A stretch of 64,000 nt of DNA from NCBI RefSeq assembly GCF_001661265.1, contig NW_017567002.1, forward strand, positions 186,001 to 250,000, given 5' to 3'. Made by a program: the position numbers and the translations under genes. Under the pieces are notes generated by a model. The model made no database searches. It saw only the letters and a program-made list of their open reading frames with translations, and was not told the DNA's origin. The stretch is from Saitoella complicata NRRL Y-17804 (lineage: Eukaryota; Ascomycota; Saitoellomycetes; Saitoellales; Saitoellaceae). Positions 9,886 through 18,698 of the stretch are shown one piece after another. Every line of letters begins with the position of its first letter. The stretch's first letter is position 1.

Positions 9886-10977
9886 ATGACCTTCACTCTC
9901 AACTGGGGAATCCTCGGCTGCGGCGGCATCGCCGAAACCTTCACCAAAGACCTCCTCCTTGACCCAAAATCCCACCGCAACGTCGACGTGATCCACAAAG
10001 TCGTCGCAACCGGCTCCTCCTCCTCCGTCGACAAAGCCAAGAAGTTTGCCGAGACCACGGGAGCAAAGGACGCGAAACACTACGGATCTTATGAGGAATT
10101 GGTCAAGGATGAGAATGTGGATGTGATCTATGTCGCCACGCCGCATTCGCATCATTACGCCAATGCCATGCTGGCGTTGGAGGCTGGGAAGAATGTCTTG
10201 TGTGAGAAGGCGTTTACAGTTAATGCCGGACAAGCCCGCAAACTCGTCGAGACTGCTCGCGCAAAGAACTTGTTCTTGATGGAGGCTCAATGGACCCGTT
10301 ACTTCCCCCTCAGCATCGAGCTCCGCCGCATGATCTCCTCCGGCGAACTCGGCGATATCAAGCAAATTTTCTCTGATAATGGGAAGAGCATCGAACACAT
10401 CGATCGGATCACGAACCCGAACCTCGCGGGCGGGGCGTTATTGGATTTGGGAGTATACTCGTTCTTGCATATCTTCCAGACGGTGTATCATCTTGACCCC
10501 GAACATACAAAGCCAGAGGTTAAGGCGGCGATTCTGAAGGATGAGAAGACCGGCGTTGACAAGTTTACCACGGCGATCCTGGCGTGGCCCGGAACGACGG
10601 CCATTGCAACTTGCAACTACTCCTTGGAGAGCGACCCCAAGTCCGACTACTCCGCCGGTCCATGCGTCCGCATCGTCGGCACAAAAGCCCAAGTCTGCAT
10701 CCCCTCCCCTCCCTACCGCCCCACATCCTTCACCGTCATTCCCAACGGTGATGGCGAGGTCCAGAAGAACGACTTCCCTATTGAGGGTGGGAACGGTATG
10801 TGGTGGGAGGCCGATGAGGTCGCGTTCTGTATTAGGGACGGAAAGAAGGAGAGTGAGATTATGCCGTTGGATGAAAGTGTGGTGATTATGGAGACGTATG
10901 ATGAGATTAGGAAGCAGGGTGATTTTAGGTACCCGGAGGCGCTCGAGACGTTGGATGTGAAGCCCATGGGACATTAA
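9886..10977 (+). CDS. Gfo/Idh/MocA-family NAD(P)-dependent dehydrogenase (dihydrodiol / D-xylose type)
   Basis: Single-exon gene of 363 residues. The start at 9886 (MTFTLNWGILGCGGIAETF) is preferred over the upstream in-frame ATG because the Rossmann nucleotide-binding strand begins there; GCGGIA is the glycine motif. The conserved Lys block reads CEKAFTVN, and the second domain has GGALLDLGVYSFLHIFQ, as in trans-1,2-dihydrobenzene-1,2-diol dehydrogenase and fungal NADP-dependent D-xylose dehydrogenases. Expected reaction: oxidation of a sugar or cyclic diol in the cytosol with NADP. The exact substrate cannot be read from sequence. It converges on the WW-domain gene. Confidence 0.85.
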   Translation: MTFTLNWGILGCGGIAETFTKDLLLDPKSHRNVDVIHKVVATGSSSSVDKAKKFAETTGAKDAKHYGSYEELVKDENVDVIYVATPHSHHYANAMLALEAGKNVLCEKAFTVNAGQARKLVETARAKNLFLMEAQWTRYFPLSIELRRMISSGELGDIKQIFSDNGKSIEHIDRITNPNLAGGALLDLGVYSFLHIFQTVYHLDPEHTKPEVKAAILKDEKTGVDKFTTAILAWPGTTAIATCNYSLESDPKSDYSAGPCVRIVGTKAQVCIPSPPYRPTSFTVIPNGDGEVQKNDFPIEGGNGMWWEADEVAFCIRDGKKESEIMPLDESVVIMETYDEIRKQGDFRYPEALETLDVKPMGH

Positions 10978-11145
10978 CTTCAAGGTGGAAGGCGAATATA
11001 CCGTTATCTCATCGTTCAGGGATCAGATCGAATAGTTATATAGCGCATTATTATACCAACCGACAACGCCTTTGGGTGACTCCTATTCCTCAACCAAACC
11101 AGTGACAATCGTTATCGTACAGCAATCTTCTCACTGCCCTCAAGC

Positions 11146-11823
11146 CTAGAAGTCTCCTCCACCCATATCATCACCTCCACCGAAGTCACCACCGTCACCT
11201 CCTCCATAATCGCCATGATCATCATCGAAAGCCTCATTCATCATAGCACCAGCCGCCAAACCACCGAGCGCACCGAGGGCAAGTCCACCGCCCATACCCA
11301 TTCCACCCATGCCACCCGTCTTGCGTCCGTAACCCTGTTGTACGTATTGTGGTTGGCCGTACTGCTGCTGCGCATATCCACCGCCACTGCCACCGCCGAA
11401 CATTCCGCCGGAGGACGATGACGACTTGCCAGAGAACTTGGAGAAGAGACCACCGAGTCCGCTCTTCTTCTGAGGTTGGGGATTTACTGGGCCGGCGTAC
11501 GTTCCGCCGCCGAATGCTGATCCAGATCCGCCGACATACTGTTGAGGCGACTGTTGATACCCGCCGTCGTGCCTCTGTTGCTGCTGATCAGGATAAGGCG
11601 AGTGTGACTTCTCACCGTGGTATCCTTGTCCGCCGCCGGAATAGCCAGGTAGCCCGCCCGCAGCACCAGGCGGAGGTCCAGCCGGGGGTGCAAAGCGCTG
11701 GGGCTTTTCCCAGGTTGATTGGCCGGTACGGGTATCCACGTAGAACCAGGCATTGTAGCGATCGTCCCATTGACCGATCCAGCCTTCTGGAAGGTCGTTT
11801 GGAGGGGGTCCTGGAGGAGACAT
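11146..11823 (-). CDS. WW-domain protein with Gly/Gln-rich tail
   Basis: 225 residues from the ATG at 11823. One WW domain lies near the N-terminus (about 12-42): LPEGWIGQWDDRYNAWFYVD, with the second Trp of STWEKPQRF, a fold that binds proline motifs. The rest is low complexity: Gly/Tyr/Gln-rich repeats, a Lys/Ser block GLGGLFSKFSGKSSSSS, a small-residue hydrophobic run GGGLALGALGGLAAGAMM and an Asp/Gly-rich end. This architecture is common in fungi and its function is not established. The open frame continues upstream of the ATG to 12117, but that part has no domain and is taken as leader. Confidence 0.8.
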   Translation of the reverse strand: MSPPGPPPNDLPEGWIGQWDDRYNAWFYVDTRTGQSTWEKPQRFAPPAGPPPGAAGGLPGYSGGGQGYHGEKSHSPYPDQQQQRHDGGYQQSPQQYVGGSGSAFGGGTYAGPVNPQPQKKSGLGGLFSKFSGKSSSSSGGMFGGGSGGGYAQQQYGQPQYVQQGYGRKTGGMGGMGMGGGLALGALGGLAAGAMMNEAFDDDHGDYGGGDGGDFGGGDDMGGGDF

Positions 11824-12166
11824 TGTGTGTTTTGTGTTATTGATTGGGGATGTATGCGGTTTGTTTGAACGAGATTGGGCTGAAGGAGGCGAAGCCTTGA
11901 ATATAAGCTCTCGCGTAGTTCTGATTAAGCGGGGATCCGATCCGCGAGGCTGTGTACGATGACGTTGACTCGCCCTGTTATGAGCTGGGATGTTGCAGGG
12001 AATAAGCATTTCGTTATTAAATAAGAATGGCCTTTTCTGATTGTCATTTGACAGCGTATTCGGCACAGTGCATCGGGCCGAACGCACGCACCGGTAGTAC
12101 TGTTGCAGGGACAGCATCCAACATTACATATCGCCAAGATTAGCTGAACAAAACATCCAGCCAAGA
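11824..12166. promoter_or_regulatory. Shared upstream region of the WW-protein gene and CDC50
   Basis: 343 bases between outward-reading genes. No RNA gene or clear motif seen; the minus strand stays open by chance. Confidence 0.45.
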
Positions 12167-13418
12167 ATGTCAGATACAGACGAGAGATCTGTGAATGTCG
12201 GCAAGAAGGAGAAGTCTAGGAAGCCGGGAAACACCGTTCGTCGCGCTTTCTTCGCGTCCTTCTGCGTCGCGTGTTGACTAAATGGACATGTAGGCTTTCA
12301 GACAACAGCGTTTAAAGGCATGGCAGCCTATCCTGACACCGAAGACGGTGCTTCCGATCTTTTTTGCTATTGGAATTATCTTTGCGCCGATCGGAGGATT
12401 GCTCTTATATGCCTCCCGTGTGGTATCGGAGGTTATGATTGACTACACACACTGCATCACGTCAGCTGAAAACGGAACTTTCGCGACGATACCCAGCAAG
12501 TATCTGTCAGCGTCGTTTGACAAGTCGAAGCTGCAAGCGCAGTGGTCAATTTCCACCAACACCAGCGTCAACCCCTACCCGGGTAGCAACGGTACGGTGT
12601 GCAACATCAGGTTCAACCTCCCCGAGAAATTCGGTGCCCCGTGGTTCCTCTACTACCACCTCACCAACTTCTACCAGAACCACCGTCGCTACATCCAATC
12701 CGTCGACATCGAACAACTGTCCGGTCACGCACGTACCGCTAGCGACGTCGACAGCACCGATTCTTGCAGTCCCCTCGCCAAGGACGGAGACCTTCCCTAC
12801 TATCCATGTGGTCTGATCGCCAACTCTCAATTCAACGACACGTTCTCCGACCTCACTGCCATTAACCCTCCAAGCGGTGCGGCAGAGATCGTCGTCTTGA
12901 CTAAGAACAACATCGCCTGGTCCTCCGACAAGGATCTTTACAAAAACACCACATACACCCCCGAAACCTGTCTGCCGCCGCCGAACTGGGTGGGGAGGTA
13001 CGGAGCCACCTACAGTGCGTCTGATTTGTATTCGATTCATGACGATGAGGAGTTGATGGTGTGGATGCGCACGGCGGGGTTGCCGGATTTCTCCAAGTTA
13101 GCGAGGAGAAATGATTCGTACTCCCTTCCGGCTGGTACTTATGAACTTTCCATCGGACTTAGTAAGTATCCTATTTCGCGTTTGTTTCTACGATGGCTAA
13201 CTTGCGTACCTACAGACTTCCCGGTAACTGAGTACGACGGTACCAAATCTATTCTCCTCTCCACCCGCTCCGTTATTGGCGGACGTAATGATTTCTTGGG
13301 TATTGCGTACCTTGTTGTTGCGGGGTTGTGTATCATCCTTGGAGCGTTGTTTACGGCTAGACATTTGATCAAGCCGAGGAAGTTGGGAGATCATAGATAT
13401 TTGTCGTGGTCGCAGTAG
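12167..13418 (+). CDS. CDC50: Cdc50/Lem3-family P4-ATPase (lipid flippase) subunit
   Basis: Non-catalytic partner of P4-ATPases that move phospholipids across Golgi, endosome and plasma membranes. Exons 12167-12235, 12294-13161 and 13216-13418 give 379 residues; the introns are 58 and 54 bases. Family wording: RLKAWQPILTPKTVLPIFFA, then membrane segment one, a large outer domain with Asn-glycosylation sites and paired cysteines (CSPLAKDGDLPYYPCGLIAN), and membrane segment two (IAYLVVAGLCIILGALF). The 54-base second intron is stop-free and in frame. The gene shares its upstream region with the WW-protein gene. Confidence 0.92.
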
Positions 13419-13803
13419 GCGATATCACGCAAAGGGTTTGGTAGTTTGCTTTCGTTGTTTTCTTTGGGTTTTCTAGGTATCTCGCTTTCTGTTTGAAATT
13501 CCTTAATCAGGTAGGGAATGCTCATCAATATAGGCAGCGTGCCTTCTAAAACGTCTAGATGTCCGATGAGCATAACCCATACGAACTAGATCATTGAGCT
13601 CGATGATTCTCAATGGTATACTGTCTCTGCCGTTCACCGCGAGTGGCCAACCCTGTTGTCTTGTCGTAGGCGTCAAGGGCGTGAGCTGAACGTTTGTCTT
13701 CCCTTATACGAAGGACCGAGACTGCTTGCAAGGCCTTCGGCTGTGCAAAGCTGGAGGCAATTTGGCTGCCAAAATCCGACCCTCCAGATCGCTTAACCAG
13801 GCA
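13419..13803. other. Convergent intergenic stretch between CDC50 and the WRAP53-like gene
   Basis: 385 bases holding the two 3' ends. The short open frames on both strands show no recognisable domain. No RNA gene seen. Confidence 0.5.
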
Positions 13804-15096
13804 TTAACCACATAACCATAAATCCAACTGGCTTTCAACGTCCTGTCGGCGCAGCCTTGGCTTCCTAAATTCTTGCTCCGAGTCCACTCCAGAATCAGAG
13901 TCCGATTCTGAATCCTCCAGGTCAATTTCAGATCTCTGCCCAGTACACGTTGCCACCATCTTTGGATAAACAGGGTTATACGTCGCCGAAGCAACTGTCG
14001 TGCCCGCACTCGCGGCATCCCACACACGCACAGGCTCGCCAGACAACTCCGATCCATCAATGACTGCATTCCATTCTCTCATTTTACCGTCCACGCTACC
14101 ACTCAGAAGGGACCGGCCATCGGGTGAGATGTCGATACTGATTCTCTGGTTCGTGAAGGCGTTTCTGCCGCGTAAGGAGCCTAGGACTTCGCCGGTACCG
14201 CGGATATCCCAGACTTCGATTCCGTCGCTGCGTCGCGAGACTACGTACAGGTATCGTCCGCACGTGCTCCAGACTACTTGTGTGACTCCACCGCTTTTCG
14301 ACTCGACGGGGTAAACGGCGACACAAGACGAGCGTGGGGGTGCGGAGATGTCGTAGAGTCCCACGGTACGGGAATAGCTACCTGCAGCTAGCAACGAAGG
14401 CGAAGAAGGAGCAATAGCGAGTGCGGATATGACACCCTGCTGCGACATCGAGTCGAACTTCCGTACCGTGGGTATAACAGACATTGGTCCCGTTCCCAAC
14501 CTATGCACATCAAATACCGCAATCCGCTCCATAGTCCCCACAACAAAGTGTGCCCCATCAGGCGCAAAACACATCGAATTCGCCGCCAGAAAGCGCTCGA
14601 CGTGGTTGATGTTTGGATATGAACCGACGACTTGGTCTGTTAGGGAGTTGTGGAGGTGGATGGGGTGGTCGCGGGAGGAGGCAAGGTAGAGGCATGTTGA
14701 GGGGTTTTGGAGGGAGTAGAAGGGGTAAAAGAGGGCTGCATGGATTGATTCGGCGGAGCGTGTTGTAGTGTACGGGGATAGAGTGCGTGTGGTGAGGTTT
14801 GTAGGTTCGAGGATGTCTGGGGGTCTAGAGCGGGAGCGGATCAGCACAGCGCATACAATGACGGATGAGAGCACGAACACAATCCAGCTTTGAAGATGAT
14901 TATTCTCGATTACGGAGAGCAATGTTGATCCGTCCGGCGACCATTGCACGCTCTTGAAGAAGGTCGCTGATCTGTTTCTTGAATGGCCGTTCCGCTCATC
15001 AGTGGCACCGGCTGATAGGACACCTCGAGCAAGCAGCTTCGGCGCGCCGTCTAGAGTTATGGTCGTCCTCTCGTCTGAAGCTCCTGATTTGTCCAT
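13804..15096 (-). CDS. WRAP53: WD40 protein of the WRAP53/TCAB1 (yeast Swt21) family
   Basis: Animal WRAP53 escorts telomerase RNA and small Cajal-body RNAs; yeast Swt21 is linked to splicing, so an RNP-maturation role is inferred. Exons 15096-14879 and 14824-13804 give 412 residues. The intron 14825-14878 is 54 bases, in frame and stop-free; removing it restores HLQSWIVPPDILEPTNL. Family marks: ANSMCFAPDGAHFVVG, GVISALAIAPSSPSLLAAGS, TNQRISIDISPDGRSLLSGS, a GQR near the end (CTGQRSEI) and the closing LWLCG, as in the animal LWWCG. The C-terminal part has an acidic Ser/Asp stretch. Aladin was considered, but these motifs fit WRAP53 better. Head-to-head with the aminopeptidase gene. Confidence 0.85.
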   Translation of the reverse strand: MDKSGASDERTTITLDGAPKLLARGVLSAGATDERNGHSRNRSATFFKSVQWSPDGSTLLSVIENNHLQSWIVFVLSSVIVCAVLIRSRSRPPDILEPTNLTTRTLSPYTTTRSAESIHAALFYPFYSLQNPSTCLYLASSRDHPIHLHNSLTDQVVGSYPNINHVERFLAANSMCFAPDGAHFVVGTMERIAVFDVHRLGTGPMSVIPTVRKFDSMSQQGVISALAIAPSSPSLLAAGSYSRTVGLYDISAPPRSSCVAVYPVESKSGGVTQVVWSTCGRYLYVVSRRSDGIEVWDIRGTGEVLGSLRGRNAFTNQRISIDISPDGRSLLSGSVDGKMREWNAVIDGSELSGEPVRVWDAASAGTTVASATYNPVYPKMVATCTGQRSEIDLEDSESDSDSGVDSEQEFRKPRLRRQDVESQLDLWLCG

Positions 15097-15194
15097 GAAG
15101 GATTTTCGACCGAGAAAGCTTTATCGAACTGCGTATCGACAGCACCTGCGCTCCCCCAGGGTTCCCGCGCGTTCCCAGGCACTCACGACTCGAG

Positions 15195-15224
15195 ATGGTA
15201 AACGTCACCAGCGAGATCAACTGA
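15195..15224 (+). promoter_or_regulatory. Upstream open reading frame before the aminopeptidase gene
   Basis: ATG GTA ... TGA encodes a nine-residue peptide (MVNVTSEIN) and ends six bases before the main ATG at 15231. If it lies in the mRNA leader it could reduce initiation at the main start. Whether it is transcribed is unknown. Confidence 0.35.
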
Positions 15225-15230
15225 AGCGAT

Positions 15231-18200
15231 ATGTGTCTGACAGACGCGAACTTGGTTGTTGAGAGAGAGGTTCTGCCCAACTGGGTGAAGCCATCGCACT
15301 ACGACCTCAAGCTTTACAACTTTGACTTCACTGGTGCACGCGGGTTTACCTATGATGGTACACTTCTTCATGTCCTTTTTATCAAGCATGGCTAAGAATG
15401 TACAGGTGTCGTGACCATCAAACTCGACATCGCCGAGGCGACTGACAAGATCCTGATCAACTCAGTCGAGTTGAAGCTCACCAAAGCCTCCATCGTCACC
15501 ACCGTACAGAAGACCGAACAACAGGTCAGTGCTACCGATATCACACTCGATGAGACGAAGCAGATCGCAACCCTGCAGTTTCCGGACAAGCTTTCTCAGG
15601 GAGCGCAGGCGGACTTGAGGATTGAGTTCCAGGGCGTGCTTAACGACAAGATGTCTGGATTCTACCGGTCGAAGGTACAGCACGTTCCAAGTCATCTGCA
15701 TTGATATACTAAACTTGTTTTTCAGTATGAACTTGACGGAAAGACTCAATACATGTTCTCGACCCAATTCGAGGCAACTGACGCCCGTCGTGCCTTCCCT
15801 TGTTTCGACGAACCCGCCTTGAAGGCGACATTTGACTGTACCGTGACTGTACCGGATGAGTTGACAGCTTTGGGTAACATGTCCGTCAAATCCGAGAAGC
15901 CCGCAAAGGACGGCAAGAAGGGAGGAGAGAAGGGTCCTGGTCCTGAGGGTGCAGAGGGGTTGAAGATCGTGGAGTTTGAGAGGACGCCGGTTATGAGTAC
16001 TTATGTAAGAAGAAAAATTCGACTTTCCGGAAATGCTGGACTAATCGTTCTTCCTATAGCTTTTGGCTTTTGTTGTTGCGAAGATGGAGTATGTCGAGGC
16101 ACACTCTACTAACCCCAACATCCCCGTTCGTGTCTACACCACCCCTGGTCTTTCCTCGACTGCGAATGTGGCATTGAATGCTGCAACAAAGATCATTAAT
16201 TACTTCTCGTCTGTTTTTGACATTCCCTACGCGCTGCCCAAGTGTGACCTTGTCGCTGTGCCAGAGTTCGCAATGGGTGCGATGGAGAACTGGGGATTGA
16301 TTACATACGTGAGTGGCAAAACTGAATGAGGCAGGACAACGCTGACGAACATTCAGAGAACGACTGCGGTGCTTTTCGATGAGGGCAAGAGTGACGAGAA
16401 GTACAGGCAGAGAGTGGTCTACGTCGTCGCTCACGAACTGGCGCACCAGTGGTTTGGAAACTGTATGTATGATTTCTCAGCCGTGGAAAACAGAGCTGAC
16501 AAGTTATACGGTGGTTACCATGGAATTCTGGGATGAACTCTGGTTGAACGAAGGTTTCGCTACCTGGATGGGTTGGCTCGCCGTCGACCACCTCGAGCCC
16601 TCCTGGAAGGTTTGGGATCAGTTCGTTTCCAGTTCGCTTCAGACTGCGCTTCACCTGGACTCTCTTCGTGGATCGCATCCTATTGAGGTTCCTGTTCGTG
16701 ATGCATTGCAGATTAACCAGATCTTTGATGCGATTTCGTATCAGAAGGGTGCTTCTAGCATTCGTATGCTTGCGTCCCATGTCGGTGTTGATGCGTTTTT
16801 GAAGGGTGTTTCTAGTTATTTGAAGAAGCATTCCTACTCCAACGCCCATACTGCGGATTTGTGGTCTGCGATCTCTGAGGAGTCTGGGATGGATGTCGGT
16901 GGTTTCATGAACAACTGGATCAAGAACATTGGATATCCCGTCCTCGATATCGTTGACAAGGAAGATGGAACAACGATCACGCAGAGGAGGTTTTTGTCAA
17001 CTGGGGATGTGAAGCCTGAGGAGGACGAGACTGTCTGGTGGGTTCCTCTTGCTCTGCGTGTTGGTGCTTCGGGTATCTCTTCGTTGTCGAAGGTGGATAT
17101 CGAGAAGATTACTGCGTTGACGGAGAAGGAGACGACCCTGCCCATGCTCAAGAAAGGCGAGTTCTTTAAGTTTAACGCTGACCAGGTCGGTGTCTACCGC
17201 GTCAATTACTCACCCGAGCGCTTGGCTGCACTTGGTGAAGTTGCGGCTAAGGACCAGAGTCTTTTGTCGCCCAGTGACCGTGTCGGGTTGGTTGCTGATG
17301 CGGCCTTGATGGGAATTAGTGGGTTTGGGAGTACGAGTGGCTTGTTGGAGTTGGTGAGTCAGTTGAAGGGAGAGGAGAATTATGTTGTTTGGGAGCAAGT
17401 TTGCATGGTAGAGCAATTGGTCCATTATTTGCGCAAGCACGTACTAATGTGTTCTTACAGAGGCTTTCTGGGTTGAGATCTGCGTGGTTTGAGCAGAGTG
17501 AGGAGGTGCAGGCTGCGTTGAAGAGGTTTGTTGATTGTTTGAAACGTCGATGCATTGTGGCTAATCATTAACCAACAGGTTGACCCGTGAGCTTACTGGT
17601 CCCAAGGCTAAAGAACTTGGTTTCGAGTATCCTGCCAAGGGCGAGAGTTTCTTGACTGCTCAGCTTCGTACTCTTCTCATCTCCGTTGCTGGACACGCAG
17701 GTGATGAGGAGATCGTGGCTGAGGCCCGTAAGCGCTTTGATGCCTTCGTCAATGGTGATGAGTCCACTATCCACCCTAACCTCCGTCGTGCTGTCTACGG
17801 CATTGTTCTTTCTCAGGGAGGATCTGCTGCTGATTTTGATGCTGTGCTCAATATCTACAGGAACGCACCGACTGATGATGCTAAGGAGAATGCGCTTGCT
17901 GCGTTGGGTGAGATCAAGGACATCGAGCTCATTAACAAGCTGCTTGGCATGATGCTAGCTGGCGAATTCCCCACCCAGGACATCCACACGCCAGCCGGGA
18001 TGTTGGCAGCAAACTATGTCGGAAGGAAGAGACAATGGGAGTGCATCAAGGAGAACTGGACCAGGATCACCCAAAGCTTCGGTGCTAACCCCGTTGTGTT
18101 GAACCGTTTCGTCCCTGCTGTTGTCAACAAGTTCTCTTCGGAGGATGCAGCGGAGGATATCCGCAAGTTTTTTGAGGACAAGGACTGCGCTGCATTCTCG

Positions 18201-18305
18201 AAGGCTCTTGGACAGAGTTTGGATGCGATTTCGGCGCATGCTGGTTGGGTGAAGAGAGATGCTGGGGCTGTTGAGACTTGGTTGGATGAGCACAAGTACC
18301 TTTGA
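15231..18305 (+). CDS. APE2: M1-family zinc aminopeptidase (Ape2/Aap1, puromycin-sensitive type)
   Basis: Removes N-terminal residues from peptides; cytosolic in yeast. Eight exons: 15231-15357, 15406-15674, 15726-16004, 16060-16308, 16357-16462, 16512-17398, 17461-17525 and 17579-18305, giving 902 residues, the usual length. Start MCLTDANLVV precedes LPNWVKPSHYDLKL. Exopeptidase motif GAMEN (FAMGAMENWGL); zinc site HELAHQWFGN followed by LWLNEGFA; catalytic Tyr expected in AISYQKGAS. Seven of eight joins are ordinary. The join inside the zinc site (intron 16463-16511) keeps frame and the motif GNLVTMEFW only if the intron ends in CGG instead of CAG. No signal peptide. A short upstream frame lies just before the ATG. 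Confidence 0.92.
16463..16511 (+). other. Apparent GT...GG intron within the aminopeptidase zinc-binding region
   Basis: The donor is GTATGTATG after GGAAACT, and a good branch site GCTGAC lies 11 bases before the inferred 3' end. The end reads ATACGG before TGGTTACC where CAG is expected. The 49-base length matches neighbouring introns. No AG nearby restores the frame without adding odd residues. Confidence 0.55.
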
Positions 18306-18698
18306 ATGTAGCAGACATACTCTGAGCTATTCTGTTTTGGCTAATAAATACCAAATATAATCGGCAAACTTTCTTGGTTCCCATGCCACCCGAGTACGTG
18401 TTGCGCTCCCAACCTCCCCGGCGCCCACAGCTTCATTTCGCGCTGCTTCTCACGGCATACGCATAAGCATACCGCCCTACCGCCCTTCTTTTCAGACGAC
18501 CTCAGAACACTTCCTTCGGGAATCATTATACCTAGATAGACAATGAACAATCATTCGTACCCTCCAGTTGCAGTCCACACACGGGAACGATGCTTAACAA
18601 AATCAATCCAGGTATATTTCTAAAGACACTAAGTCGTACTAATCATGCAGTTCACGAGAAGTTTCCATCCGAAAGCACCATCATACATAGTTTTACGT
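18306..18698. other. Convergent intergenic stretch between the aminopeptidase and PhoD genes
   Basis: 393 bases with an AT-rich run (AATAAATACCAAATATAA at about 18343-18360) that may serve as 3' processing signal. No gene seen. Confidence 0.5.

Noticed and set aside
11925-12164. Open frames in the WW/CDC50 upstream region
   Set aside because: No domain, no splice pattern; the region must contain two promoters.
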